Origin: Metabacillus halosaccharovorans
GTDB lineage: Bacteria > Bacillota > Bacilli > Bacillales > Bacillaceae
Length of the DNA: 64,000 nucleotides
Reading direction: 5' to 3'
Assembly: GCF_002019635.1 (NCBI RefSeq)
Contig: NZ_KV917372.1
Location: 124,001-188,000 of the forward strand
Positions within the stretch are counted from its first letter, which is position 1; each line of letters starts with the position of its first letter. Position numbers and translations under genes: made by a program. The notes below the pieces were generated by a model. The model made no database searches. It was not told the origin of the DNA and saw only the letters and a list, made by a program, of their open reading frames with translations. Positions 31,827 to 41,012 of the stretch are shown piece by piece.

Positions 31827-32930
31827 TTGATAGAAAACATAAAAATCTCACCACTTCAATTCGGATTATTAGTGGTTATTTTTACGATAGGCAGCTCTAT
31901 TCTCCTTACCCCTTCTGGACTAGCCAGTATAGCTAAACAGGATGCGTGGATAGCATCACTGTTCGGAATAGGAATATCAATGATTATCGTTATTTTATTT
32001 AGTATTTTAGCTAGACAATATCCGAGTTACAATTTTGCTGAGTACTGTGAAATAATATTGGGGAAATGGCTAGGTAAAATAATTGCTGTTTCATTTGTGT
32101 ATTTTTCTTTTGTTGGTGCATCGAGTTTATTATTTGATATGGGAAATTTTATGGTTACTCAAATAATGCCTGAAACTCCAATTGAAATATTTAATATTGT
32201 GTTTGCACTTGTGATTTTGTATGGATTGAGACTAGGAATAGAAGTAATAGCCAGAACTGTGGAAATATTTTTTCCCTGGATCGTTCTATTATTACTCCTC
32301 CTTGTTATCGCTGTTATTCCTCAGATAGAGATGACAAAATTCCAGCCTATTTTTGAGGCGGATTTAAAAACAGTTTTTCATGGTGCCATTGTATATGCCA
32401 GCATTGCTGGGATGCCTTGTGTAGTGTTTACTATGCTGATACCATTATTACATACCCAAAAAAAGGTTTGCAGGAATTTCGTAACTGGTAATATCCTTGG
32501 CGGAATAGTTATTACAGTTATTACATTAACTAGTATTGGTGTATTAGGTGCTGATACAACTTCACGTGTTGCATTTCCAAGTTATGTGTTAGCAAAGAAA
32601 ATCAGTTTGGCTGATTTTTTGGAAAGAATCGAAGTTATTGTTGCAATCATATGGTTTATAACCCTTTTCTTCAAAATAATCCTATATTTTTATGCAAGTA
32701 TTATAGGTACAGCTCAAATTTTAGGTTTAACCGATTATCGGCCTTTTTTATTTCCGTTTGGACTGCTCTTAGTTACTCATTCACTCTTTATGTATCCTAA
32801 TACAATTTACGAAGCTGAATTTAACAATAGGGTATGGGTGGCATTTGCTTTAACGATTGGGTTTCTTCTTCCAGTATTATTATTGGTGATTTCTATTTTG
32901 CGGAAGAAAATGAAAGCAATTTTAAAATAA
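31827..32930 (+). CDS. GerAB/YndE-type spore germination permease
   Basis: About 367 residues. TTG 31827 (MIENIKISPLQFGLLVVIFT) lies nine bases after AAAGGTGG; GTG 31815 overlaps that site. Ten helices of the amino acid-polyamine-organocation fold: ILLTPSGLASIAKQDAWIAS is the characteristic first pair, then YPSYNFAEYCEIILGKWLGK (GerAB signature), GLRLGIEVIARTVEIFFPWI, and late helices FITLFFKIILYFYASIIGTA. GerAB subunits sit in the inner spore membrane and bind germinants with GerAA and GerAC, neither of which is in the window, so this is an orphan. Its 3' end overlaps the minus-strand GNAT by 38 bases. Confidence 0.9.
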   Translation: MIENIKISPLQFGLLVVIFTIGSSILLTPSGLASIAKQDAWIASLFGIGISMIIVILFSILARQYPSYNFAEYCEIILGKWLGKIIAVSFVYFSFVGASSLLFDMGNFMVTQIMPETPIEIFNIVFALVILYGLRLGIEVIARTVEIFFPWIVLLLLLLVIAVIPQIEMTKFQPIFEADLKTVFHGAIVYASIAGMPCVVFTMLIPLLHTQKKVCRNFVTGNILGGIVITVITLTSIGVLGADTTSRVAFPSYVLAKKISLADFLERIEVIVAIIWFITLFFKIILYFYASIIGTAQILGLTDYRPFLFPFGLLLVTHSLFMYPNTIYEAEFNNRVWVAFALTIGFLLPVLLLVISILRKKMKAILK

Positions 32931-33408
32931 TAAATAATCTAGTCGGATATAAATAGTGTAAACCAATCTCTCTAGTAGATCGTTCTTTTAGCATTAAAAT
33001 GTGTGGAATTCCATCTTCCATAAATATGGGAGATGTGGTTTGATAGCCAAGTTTTTTATAAAAACCCTCTGCCTGTGTTTGTCCGTGTAATTTAACCTGC
33101 AATACTCCTTTTTCTTCCGCAATTTCTTCCAATGCTTTAATAATAATTTTACCTAGCCCAAATTTACGGTACGGCTTTAGGATACATATTCTTTCTAATT
33201 TTCCTGCACCATCGACAACTCTTATTCTTCCCGTTCCGACTGGCTGATCATTGTAATGAACTAAAATGTGCTCACAAAGTCCATTCAATGTATCAAATTG
33301 ATCAAATTCATCTTCTAGTGGTACGCATTGTTCCTCGACAAATACTTGTTTCCGAATAGTAAATACTGCCTTTAAATCTTCATTAAATATAACTCTTTTT
33401 ACAAACAT
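32893..33408 (-). CDS. GNAT acetyltransferase, YjcF/ElaA type, with extended tail
   Basis: 171 residues; ATG 33408 on the minus strand. VKRVIFNEDLKAVFTIRKQV then FVEEQCVPLEDEFDQFD is the YjcF opening, VGTGRIRVVDGAGKLERICI and PYRKFGLGKIIIKALEEIAE the acyl-CoA motif, and VKLHGQTQAEGFYKKLGYQT the C-terminal motif. Relatives end near residue 142 (GIPHILMLK); here about 26 more residues run into gerAB, suggesting loss of the original stop. Divergent from a MarR remnant across two palindromes that look like its operators. Confidence 0.9.
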   Translation of the reverse strand: MFVKRVIFNEDLKAVFTIRKQVFVEEQCVPLEDEFDQFDTLNGLCEHILVHYNDQPVGTGRIRVVDGAGKLERICILKPYRKFGLGKIIIKALEEIAEEKGVLQVKLHGQTQAEGFYKKLGYQTTSPIFMEDGIPHILMLKERSTREIGLHYLYPTRLFIILKLLSFSSAK

Positions 33409-33440
33409 TTTTTTTCAGTCCTTTTAGATTAATATAGTTA

Positions 33441-33462
33441 TTTTGTTGCAAATACAACAAAA
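33441..33462. promoter_or_regulatory. MarR-type operator candidate 1
   Basis: TTTTGTTG-CAAATA-CAACAAAA, a perfect eight-base inverted repeat between the divergent GNAT (minus) and MarR remnant (plus). Confidence 0.6.
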
Positions 33463-33487
33463 AATAAACTACATTTAATTTAAAACA

Positions 33488-33511
33488 TTTTTATTGTAAA
33501 TGCAACAAAAA
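33488..33511. promoter_or_regulatory. MarR-type operator candidate 2
   Basis: TTTTTATTG-TAAATG-CAACAAAAA, eight of nine arm positions paired, 20 bases before the MarR remnant start. Shares the TTG(C/T)AAAT(A/G)CAAC core with candidate 1. Confidence 0.6.
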
Positions 33512-33530
33512 TGAATGTATGGAGGTAATC

Positions 33531-33716
33531 ATGAGAGAAATTTTACGGGAAATTGGTATGATTCATAAAAAGAGAAAATGAACATTCCAATAATGTGGCT
33601 TTAGAGGGAGTTACTGATAATGAAGTGGAGACCATTTATCATTTACTCCAAAGAGTAAGGAAAATGTAGAAGTCGATTGGGAATTTGTTAAGAAAGGAAA
33701 CAAGAGAAATTATTGA
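33531..33716 (+). pseudogene. MarR-family regulator, internal deletion plus frameshift
   Basis: ATG 33531 after ATGGAGGTAATC. MREILREIGMI is the normal N terminus, then the whole winged-helix DNA-binding domain (about 90 residues) is missing and the frame jumps to KRENEHSNNVALEGVTDNEV then ETIYHLLQRVRK, the C-terminal dimerisation helix. A further lost base in AAAA before NVEVDWEFVKKGNKRNY breaks it again. No DNA binding is possible. Confidence 0.8.
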
Positions 33717-33736
33717 TTATTTAAGGGGGGCGACTA

Positions 33737-34071
<335 letters not shown>

Positions 34072-34082
34072 CTAGGTTTTAT

Positions 34083-34104
34083 AATTTGGTTGGTTAACCA
34101 AATT
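34083..34104. promoter_or_regulatory. TetR operator upstream of its own gene
   Basis: AATTTGGTT-GGTT-AACCAAATT: perfect nine-base arms, four-base centre, directly before the ribosome site of the TetR gene. Confidence 0.7.
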
Positions 34105-34117
34105 ATGGAGGTGGAAT

Positions 34118-34672
34118 ATGGGAAAGGAAGATAAGAAACAACGTATAATAGATGCTTCTTATAAGGTTTTCGCCAATAAGGGTTATAATAATGCATCAAT
34201 AAAGGATATTGCAAAAGAAGCTGATGTAACACCTGGACTCATTCACTATTATTTTAAAAATAAAGAAGAATTGTTATTTTCCGTTCAGAATTATGTTCAA
34301 GAGGGATATCATAACAAGTACACAGGGAAAGATGTGAATGATGTATCTCCATTTGACACATTACACGAGATAAAATCAAGGTCAGAAGAGGATCCTGAAT
34401 GGTACAGAATGCGTTATGAATTATATTCTTTAGGCTTAAAGAATAAGGATATTCAAAAAGAAGTAGCTTCAATTTTAAGCAATGGAAGAGAAAGCTTAAG
34501 TAAACCTTTACAGAAACTTAGTGAAGCGGAAAAAAATATTGAAGGAATAGCCAGTATTTTGTTAGCGTGTTTCGATGGTCTCGCATTGCAGAAAATGTTA
34601 GATAAAGATTTTAATATAGATGAAGCATATGAAGTGTTAGGGAAATTGGTCGAAATCTATTTGAATGAATAG
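34118..34672 (+). CDS. TetR/AcrR family transcriptional regulator
   Basis: 184 residues; ATG 34118 after ATGGAGGTGGAAT. The helix-turn-helix is at about 8-48: KKQRIIDASYKVFANKGYNN then ASIKDIAKEADVTPGLIHYY and FKNKEELL, the standard TetR pattern. The rest is a helical ligand/dimer domain (YRMRYELYSLGLKNKDIQKE, GIASILLACFDGLALQKMLD). A matched palindrome precedes its own gene and another precedes the beta-lactamase-like gene, so it should repress both until a ligand binds. Confidence 0.95.
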   Translation: MGKEDKKQRIIDASYKVFANKGYNNASIKDIAKEADVTPGLIHYYFKNKEELLFSVQNYVQEGYHNKYTGKDVNDVSPFDTLHEIKSRSEEDPEWYRMRYELYSLGLKNKDIQKEVASILSNGRESLSKPLQKLSEAEKNIEGIASILLACFDGLALQKMLDKDFNIDEAYEVLGKLVEIYLNE

Positions 34673-34690
34673 ATTTTTTATTAACGGACA

Positions 34691-34710
34691 AATTGGTTGG
34701 TTGACCAATT
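34691..34710. promoter_or_regulatory. TetR operator upstream of the hydrolase gene
   Basis: AATTGGT-TGGTTG-ACCAATT, related in sequence to the operator at 34083-34104, 46 bases before the next start. Confidence 0.65.
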
Positions 34711-34756
34711 AAAATGTATTCTTTACAAACTACATGTGAAAAAGGTGTGTTGAAAA

Positions 34757-36217
34757 ATGAAAAAAGTATTTCTATCTATAATGTTGTTTACATTGTTCGT
34801 TAGCCCTATCTCTGCAATCGCCATGAGTAACAATCAGGGAGAACTCATAAAAGAATTTATGGACAATGCTATCGAAGAATACAACATTCCAGGTGCATCA
34901 CTTGTCATTATTAAAGATGGAGATTTAGTTTTTCAAGAGAATTGGGGTGTTCAAAGCAATGGTTCTCCTGTAACAAATGATACGTTGTTTACATTAGGTT
35001 CTGTTAGTAAACCTTTAACAAGCCTTGGAATTATGATGTTAGTTCAGCAGAATATTATCGACCTTGATCAGGCAATTGATACGTATATACCATCATTTAC
35101 ATACAATCGAAATGGTCATGAACATAAAATCACAATTCGCCATCTTTTATCACATACAAGTGGTATTAGCTCTTATGAAGGCTTAAAAATAGCTGAGTTA
35201 AACCTAAGAGGAAAAGACGCCATAAATGATGCAGTTCAAAAGCTTAATAACGTAGAACTCAACCATGAGCCAGGTGAAGTGCACCAATACAGTGCAGCAA
35301 ACTACTTACTTTTAGGAAAGATTATTGAAAATGTCTCAAACCAATCTTTTACTGAGTTTTTGAATGACGAACTATTCTCCAAGCTGGGTATGAACCAGAC
35401 TGTCTCGAATTATAAAAGTGCCTCTGAACTAGGATATCAACCAGGATTTCAATCATGGTTTGGAAAGCCTATACAAAGTGAGAACATATATGATGATAGT
35501 GGGGCTCCATATGGATATATTTCTTCTACATCCAATGATATGTCTAAATATATACAATTTCTAATAAAGGGAGAAGGCTTATTATCTAAACAACACTTTG
35601 AAACGTACATTTCCCCCCAAGTTTCAAGAAAAGAAGATATGTATTATGGATTAGGCTGGAGAATTTCTACAAAAGAAAATGATTCTTATTTCTTCCATGG
35701 AGGAGAAACACCTGATTCACGATCTGAACTATTGGTTAACTCTGAAAAAAATTATGGTTTCATATTGCTGACGAATAAAAATAATATTTCTGAAGTGCTA
35801 CAAACAACTTATATGAAAGAAGGTATTAAAGCAATTATTGAAAACGGTAAGTTACCTGAAAGTCCAAAGGTAACTCATCAAATGCAATGGATGACATTAT
35901 TTGTGACGATCTTACTTGCGTTGTTGTCTGTATGGAATCTATTTGTCTTAAAGAGGAAAAGCACCGTACGAAATAAATTGTGGATTGTCGTTGGATTAAC
36001 GTCCATTATATGTTCAATTGCTTTAATCCCCGCGTTAACCTATATATTTGGTGCACCTTGGCATACCATTAACTATTATGCACCTGACACAGCTTTTTTA
36101 ATTAAATGTCTAGTTGGTGTATTAGCTTGTAATGGGTTTTTATTACTTTCTATTATTATCTTAAAAAAGAAAGATTTCTTAGAGAAAAGAATCCATGAAG
36201 ATGAAACTATTTCGTAA
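34757..36217 (+). CDS. Serine hydrolase of the class C beta-lactamase/PBP4* family, membrane-bound
   Basis: 486 residues; ATG 34757 after AAAAGGTGTGTTGAAAA. Signal peptide VFLSIMLFTLFVSPISAIA. The catalytic SxxK motif is in TLGSVSKPLTSLGIMMLVQQ, YxN in QYSAANYLLLGKIIE, and the third motif in FFHGGETPDSRSELLV (HxG). The protein ends in three helices (WMTLFVTILLALLSVWNLFV, LWIVVGLTSIICSIALIPAL, LIKCLVGVLACNGFLLLSII), so the catalytic domain is held on the outer face. Family members are esterases, D-amino-acid peptidases or beta-lactam-tolerant hydrolases. Control by the adjacent TetR is likely. Confidence 0.9.
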   Translation: MKKVFLSIMLFTLFVSPISAIAMSNNQGELIKEFMDNAIEEYNIPGASLVIIKDGDLVFQENWGVQSNGSPVTNDTLFTLGSVSKPLTSLGIMMLVQQNIIDLDQAIDTYIPSFTYNRNGHEHKITIRHLLSHTSGISSYEGLKIAELNLRGKDAINDAVQKLNNVELNHEPGEVHQYSAANYLLLGKIIENVSNQSFTEFLNDELFSKLGMNQTVSNYKSASELGYQPGFQSWFGKPIQSENIYDDSGAPYGYISSTSNDMSKYIQFLIKGEGLLSKQHFETYISPQVSRKEDMYYGLGWRISTKENDSYFFHGGETPDSRSELLVNSEKNYGFILLTNKNNISEVLQTTYMKEGIKAIIENGKLPESPKVTHQMQWMTLFVTILLALLSVWNLFVLKRKSTVRNKLWIVVGLTSIICSIALIPALTYIFGAPWHTINYYAPDTAFLIKCLVGVLACNGFLLLSIIILKKKDFLEKRIHEDETIS

Positions 36218-36585
36218 CAGATTGATCGTAAAGACGCTTATTAGATAAAATGTAACCAAAGAGAAGGTAATCAGTTGATTTTGCAGAATACTACTTCGTA
36301 TGTATCAGCAAATTTTCCGAAAGATGTGTTCATATTTGACATTTATCCAGAAGTTAGAAGGAGAAATTAAGGGTGCTTCTATTATATTATTAGTCTCAGA
36401 TATATTAATAAAAAACGGGAAATATCGTTTGTCCCTTTTATGAATTGAAGTATAGAGGTTAAGAGTGTAAGGTTAAATATTAGTTGTAACCCTCTAAATA
36501 TTTTTTGCAATTAACATAAGTCTTAATTTTTCGCCAATATTTCATTATTGTATGGTATTATGTAAAAAACTTCATAATTTTTTCT
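36218..36585. other. Gap upstream of the first cobalamin riboswitch
   Basis: No gene. The riboswitch promoter should lie near 36540-36570, where TATTAT occurs at 36556-36561 without a convincing -35. Confidence 0.4.
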
Positions 36586-36770
36586 ATAGGTGCTATCCTT
36601 CTTAAAGATAGATAGCTTAAAAGGGAAGTTTGGTGAAAATCCGACACGGTTCCCGCCACTGTAATTTTAGAGCAACTTGCATAATGTCACTGCTTTTTAT
36701 GAAAAAAGCGGGAAGGCGCAAGTAGTGTAGAAGATAAGTCAGGAGACCTGCCTATACGAACAACACTGAT
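36586..36770 (+). ncRNA. Cobalamin riboswitch 1
   Basis: Signature pieces in order: TTAAAAGGGAAGTTTGGTGA then AAATCCGACACGG, TTCCCGCCACTGTAA, GCGGGAAGGCGCAAG, and the B12 box AGTCAGGAGACCTGCCT at 36737-36753. It should bind adenosylcobalamin and turn off the transporter operon through the terminator at 36853. Confidence 0.95.
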
Positions 36771-36852
36771 AGACCTACGGGAGATTAGGGAGGTGGCTAG
36801 TTTTGCTTATTAAATTTTGTGGATTTATAGACACAACCTGTGTATCTTTCTA

Positions 36853-36893
36853 AGGCATTTCTGACCTCTTAAGTCAGAAGTGCTTTTTATTTT
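36853..36893 (+). terminator. Riboswitch-controlled terminator
   Basis: GCATTTCTGAC, loop CTCTTAA, GTCAGAAGTGC, then TTTTTATTTT. Eleven-pair stem between riboswitch 1 and the transporter start, the expected expression platform. Confidence 0.85.
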
Positions 36894-36963
36894 GGTTTAT
36901 TTAACCTACGTGCACAAAAGTAAACAGCCCGTTGTAAACTATTTATTTTTAGGAGGAGAACAA

Positions 36964-38511
36964 TTGAAGAAAAGCTACAAAAGTTTGGCTACATGGTTTT
37001 TTATGGCATTATTCATAATTGCATTAGTAGGTTGCTCTGCTAAAGAGGAAAAACAAGTAGCTAATGAAAATAAAGAAGTGGGTGAAAAGACAGCTAGCTT
37101 AGCGTTTACTTGGAGTCCATCAAGCTTAGATCCACATAGTGAAGATAGTTGGGAGGTAATGCGATCAGGAACTGCGGAAACATTAATTAAATTAGATGAA
37201 GATTTAACACCAATACCATGGTTGGCAAAATCATGGGAGCAAGCAGACGATCGTACTTGGTTGTTCCATTTGCAAGAAAATGTAACATTTCATAACGGAA
37301 AAGTAATGGATGCAAAGGCTGTAAAGAATTCTTTACAACGTGCCATTGAAAAAAATCAAGGAACAAAAGATTTATTAAAAATTGAATCAATGGAAGTTGT
37401 ATCTGAAGCAGAGTTGAAAATTGAAACAACAGAAATCAATGCAGCTCTAATCTCAAATTTAGCAGCCCCAGGTACGATTGTCGTGGATGTAGATTCTCTA
37501 GATAAAGTGGATAGCTATCCTGCGTTTACAGGTGTATATATGATTAAACAATTCAACCAAGACGAATCTCTAATTGTAAATCGTTTTGAAGATTATTGGG
37601 GTGAAAAAGCAAAACTAGCTGAAGTAACGATTAAATTTATTGCTGACGGTAATACGCGTTTAATGGCTTTACAATCTGGAGATGTAGATGGTGCAACCGA
37701 TATTTCAGTTGACAATATTGAAGTTTTAGAAAAAAATGAAAAATTTGAGGTTTTAACAGCTAAATCATTACGTACACACTTAATGATGTACAACTTGGAA
37801 TCTCCAATATTTAAGCAACTAGCTATTCGAAAAGCTGTCGATTCATTAATTCCACGCCAAGACATTGTGGAAGCTGTTATGAAAGGTCAAGGAACTGAAG
37901 CAGTTGGTCCATTTTCATCAGTATTACCATTTGGACAATTAAATGAAACACAGGAGGACGTTTCTGTTGAACAGTTCATGCACCAAGATGGTTGGACAAA
38001 AGGCAAAGATGGGTTGTGGGAAAAAAACGGAAAAGTTTTTGAAGCCACTCTCTTATCATTCCCACAACGCCCTGAGCTAACTGTTATGGCAGAGGTTATC
38101 CAAAGCAAATTACTTGAACAAGGGATGAAAATAAACATTCGCCAAGTAGAAAATATTGATGAAACACTGGATAAGGAAGAATGGGATTTAGCAATGTATA
38201 GTATGCTTACAGCTCATACGGGTAGTCCAAATTTTTTCTTAGAGGTTTTCTATAAATCGGATAGTTCGTCAAACAAAAACCATTTTGCCTCACAACAAGT
38301 TGATAAAATGATCAATGAATTACACCAAACAACTGATACAGAAAAAAGTAATGCTTTAGCAATCCAAATTCAAGAGGAAATCGGAAAGGAAGTACCCCAT
38401 TCATATATTGTATATCCAAATACTGTATTTGCAGTGAACAAAAAATTGAAAGGCTTTGAGGCATTTTCAATTGAGTATTATTACAATAATGCTAATGTTG
38501 ACAAAGAATAA
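36964..38511 (+). CDS. Substrate-binding lipoprotein of a Nik/Opp-type ABC importer (probable cobalt)
   Basis: About 515 residues. TTG 36964 (MKKSYKSLATWFFMALFIIA) follows GGAGGAGAACAA; the frame is open 84 bases further, into the terminator. Lipobox LVGC anchors it outside. SBP family 5: FTWSPSSLDPHSEDSWEVMR, TPIPWLAKSWEQADDRTWLF, HNGKVMDAKAVKNSLQRAIE, PAFTGVYMIKQFNQDESLIV, and FYKSDSSSNKNHFASQQVDK near the end, closest in style to NikA/CntA. Four ABC subunits follow. The cobalamin riboswitch upstream argues for cobalt (or a cobalt complex) rather than nickel or peptide; that is inference. Confidence 0.88.
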   Translation: MKKSYKSLATWFFMALFIIALVGCSAKEEKQVANENKEVGEKTASLAFTWSPSSLDPHSEDSWEVMRSGTAETLIKLDEDLTPIPWLAKSWEQADDRTWLFHLQENVTFHNGKVMDAKAVKNSLQRAIEKNQGTKDLLKIESMEVVSEAELKIETTEINAALISNLAAPGTIVVDVDSLDKVDSYPAFTGVYMIKQFNQDESLIVNRFEDYWGEKAKLAEVTIKFIADGNTRLMALQSGDVDGATDISVDNIEVLEKNEKFEVLTAKSLRTHLMMYNLESPIFKQLAIRKAVDSLIPRQDIVEAVMKGQGTEAVGPFSSVLPFGQLNETQEDVSVEQFMHQDGWTKGKDGLWEKNGKVFEATLLSFPQRPELTVMAEVIQSKLLEQGMKINIRQVENIDETLDKEEWDLAMYSMLTAHTGSPNFFLEVFYKSDSSSNKNHFASQQVDKMINELHQTTDTEKSNALAIQIQEEIGKEVPHSYIVYPNTVFAVNKKLKGFEAFSIEYYYNNANVDKE

Positions 38512-38517
38512 TCGTAT

Positions 38518-39450
38518 ATGATGCAAAAATTTCTACTACAACATATTACTCAATTAGTTCTTGTTATTTTTTGTGTTGCGACGCTATCATTTTTATTGGT
38601 TAGAATTTCTCCTGGAGATCCAGCAACGATTATGTTAAAAGCCAATGGTGTTCCTGCTTCTGATGAAGCTATTTATGCACTAAAGAGTGAATTAGGCCTA
38701 ACAAATTCAATAGGCATTCAATATATTGAATGGTTACAGCAAATATTTACTGGGCAATGGGGCGAGTCATTTGTTTCAGAAAAACCGGTCATAAGTGAGT
38801 TGTTTGCAAGGTTACCAGCTACGTTAGAGCTTGCATTTGCAGGGCTTGTCATTATGCTATTAGTAACCTTGGTTTTAGGAATCTCTACGGCTGTTTATGA
38901 AAATGGAGTAGTGGATAAAATAGGCCGTGTTTTAGCACTCTTAGGTTCAGCAATACCTACATTTTGGTTAGGATTCCTATTTATGTATCTTTTCTCGGTT
39001 CATTTTGGATGGTTACCATCAATGGGAAGAAATAATTGGGAACATTTAATTTTACCAGCGACAACATTAGGTTTAAGCCTTGGGACAGTATATGCGCGGG
39101 TTTTGCGCATGCAGATGCTGGAAATGTTGCAGCAACCATTTGTTAAGGCATCTAGAGCAAGAGGAATATCAAAAAACAGGGTTTTAATCTTTCAAGTATT
39201 AAAGCATGCGCTATTACCAATTGTAACGATGATTGGTACAAGCTTTGCATATATGTTAGGCGGAAGTATCATTGTAGAAACAATTTTTTCATGGCCGGGT
39301 TTAGGTCGATATGTCATAGAATCTATTAATATGCGAGATTATCCTGTTATTCAAGGTTACGTTGTTTTTGCAGCTATCATATTTGTCGTCATTCATATAC
39401 TAGTAGATTTTATCTATTTACTCATTGATCCGCGTTTAAAAGTTCAATAG
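38518..39450 (+). CDS. ABC importer permease, NikB/OppB type
   Basis: 310 residues, six helices. ATG 38518 is six bases after the previous stop; no strong ribosome site, so translation may be coupled. LLVRISPGDPATIMLKANGV is the OppB-type external segment, LAFAGLVIMLLVTLVLGIST a core helix, and VKASRARGISKNRVLIFQVL then KHALLPIVTMIG the EAA-type cytoplasmic loop that contacts the ATPases. It forms the channel with the following subunit. Second gene of the riboswitch-controlled operon. Confidence 0.94.
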   Translation: MMQKFLLQHITQLVLVIFCVATLSFLLVRISPGDPATIMLKANGVPASDEAIYALKSELGLTNSIGIQYIEWLQQIFTGQWGESFVSEKPVISELFARLPATLELAFAGLVIMLLVTLVLGISTAVYENGVVDKIGRVLALLGSAIPTFWLGFLFMYLFSVHFGWLPSMGRNNWEHLILPATTLGLSLGTVYARVLRMQMLEMLQQPFVKASRARGISKNRVLIFQVLKHALLPIVTMIGTSFAYMLGGSIIVETIFSWPGLGRYVIESINMRDYPVIQGYVVFAAIIFVVIHILVDFIYLLIDPRLKVQ

Positions 39451-39460
39451 GAGGATGCAG

Positions 39461-40291
39461 ATGATGTGGAAGAGATTCAAGCAAGTAAATATAGGTTTGC
39501 TTGCAGGGTGTGGTATCCTAGTTTGTTTTTGTTTGGTAGGATTTTTTGCACCATGGATTGCACCTCATGATCCGATAGCCATAAATTTGGCTGCTAGATT
39601 ACAGTCTTCAAGTTGGGGTTATCCATTTGGAACAGATCATCTGGGGCGTTGTATCTTATCTCGTATTATTTTTGGTGTTCGAATAAGTATTACATCTGCT
39701 TTGATCATCATGTTCTTTACTATGTTAATTAGTGTTCCAATTGCGTTATTCACAGGTTATGTAAGAGGACGTACAGATCATTTTATCATGAGGATCATCG
39801 ATAGCACTTTAGCCATTCCGGATATTGTGCTAACGATTGCGATTGTAGGTTTATTAGGTCCTGGGTTAGTAAATATGCTGTTCGCCATTGTAGTCGTTCG
39901 TTGGGCAAGTTATGTTCGCTTCATTCGGAGTCTGGTTGTGAAAATATCTCAAGAAAATTATATTCTCTCAGCAAGAATGGCTGGAAATACTCATTTTCGT
40001 ATATTAAAACGTTACATACTTCCTCAAATAGGGATGCCTATCATGGTTTTTAGTGCTTTAGATATGGGTAAGATTGTTTTGAATATTGCCGGTCTTTCTT
40101 TTTTGGGATTAGGCACTCAGCCCCCCACACCTGATTGGGGTGCAATGCTAAATGATGCAATTAATTATTTCCAGACTTCTCCACATGTTATGTTCTTCCC
40201 GGGTTTATCTATTGTTTTATTTGTCCTCGCATGTCAGTTAGTTAGTGAAAAAATAGGGATAATGAATAGGACTGTAGGGAAGGAGGTATAA
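39461..40291 (+). CDS. ABC importer permease, NikC/OppC type
   Basis: About 276 residues; ATG 39461 or 39464 is spaced from AGGAGG (39449-39454), whereas ATG 39455 is too close. GFFAPWIAPHDPIAINLAAR then GYPFGTDHLGRCILSRIIFG is the OppC-family opening; LSARMAGNTHFRILKRYILP the EAA loop; FLGLGTQPPTPDWGAMLNDA a conserved late segment. Five to six helices. Partner of the NikB-type subunit, overlapping operon spacing of ten bases or less. Confidence 0.94.
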   Translation: MMWKRFKQVNIGLLAGCGILVCFCLVGFFAPWIAPHDPIAINLAARLQSSSWGYPFGTDHLGRCILSRIIFGVRISITSALIIMFFTMLISVPIALFTGYVRGRTDHFIMRIIDSTLAIPDIVLTIAIVGLLGPGLVNMLFAIVVVRWASYVRFIRSLVVKISQENYILSARMAGNTHFRILKRYILPQIGMPIMVFSALDMGKIVLNIAGLSFLGLGTQPPTPDWGAMLNDAINYFQTSPHVMFFPGLSIVLFVLACQLVSEKIGIMNRTVGKEV

Positions 40292-40292
40292 A

Positions 40293-41012
40293 ATGGAGGA
40301 AGGAAGCCCATTATTAAAGGTTGAGAATATAGAAGTTACATATAAACATAGACAGCAGCAAAAAGTGATTATTCAAGATGTATCTTTCATGTTATATCCA
40401 GGAGAAATTGTTGCAATGACTGGTAAAAGTGGTGCAGGTAAAAGTATCGTTTCGAATGCATTAGTTGGATTGCTAGACAAAGGGTTAAGTGTAACCAAAG
40501 GACAAATTATGTTTGAAGGGAAAAATATTGTTGAATTTAGTGAGCAGCAATTTGAAAATTTAAGAAAAGATAGTATTGCCATGATGATTCAACATTCATT
40601 AGACGGATTAGACCCGATTAGACTAGTAAAAAAGCAGATGTTAGAGACAATACGACAGAGAAAGCTAGGTACAAATCAAGAAGTTGAACAACAATTACAT
40701 CATTTGCTCACTCAAGTTGGTTTTTCCGAACCCGAACTAATTCTTCGTTCATATCCATTTGAGTTAAGCGGTGGAATGAGGCAGCGAGTATTATTGGCGA
40801 TGATCGTAAGTTTAAAGCCGAAAATATTAATTGCTGATGAACCAACAACTGCACTTGATATAGTAAATCGTGAAAAAGTATTAAGGTTATTAAAACAGTT
40901 ACAACGTAATCTAGGATTAACGGTACTTCTCATTTCACATGATGAAAACAGTATAAAAAAGTATGCGGATCGTGTCATTCATATGAATGAAGGAGGGGTA
41001 CTTTCATCATAA
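40293..41012 (+). CDS. ABC importer ATPase, NikD/OppD type
   Basis: 239 residues; ATG 40293 after GGAGGTATAAA. Walker A TGKSGAGKS, Q-loop MIQHSLDGLDP, signature LSGGMRQRVLLAM, Walker B ILIADEPTTALD, and switch His LLISHDENS are all present. Shorter at the C terminus than full OppD proteins and without the iron-sulfur extension. It powers import with the next gene, whose start overlaps its stop codon (TAATG). Confidence 0.95.
   Translation: MEEGSPLLKVENIEVTYKHRQQQKVIIQDVSFMLYPGEIVAMTGKSGAGKSIVSNALVGLLDKGLSVTKGQIMFEGKNIVEFSEQQFENLRKDSIAMMIQHSLDGLDPIRLVKKQMLETIRQRKLGTNQEVEQQLHHLLTQVGFSEPELILRSYPFELSGGMRQRVLLAMIVSLKPKILIADEPTTALDIVNREKVLRLLKQLQRNLGLTVLLISHDENSIKKYADRVIHMNEGGVLSS

Noticed and set aside
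31709-31936. 75-residue frame before gerAB
   Set aside because: It overlaps gerAB in another frame and reads as non-protein-like past 31820; kept only as a possible remnant in the gap note.
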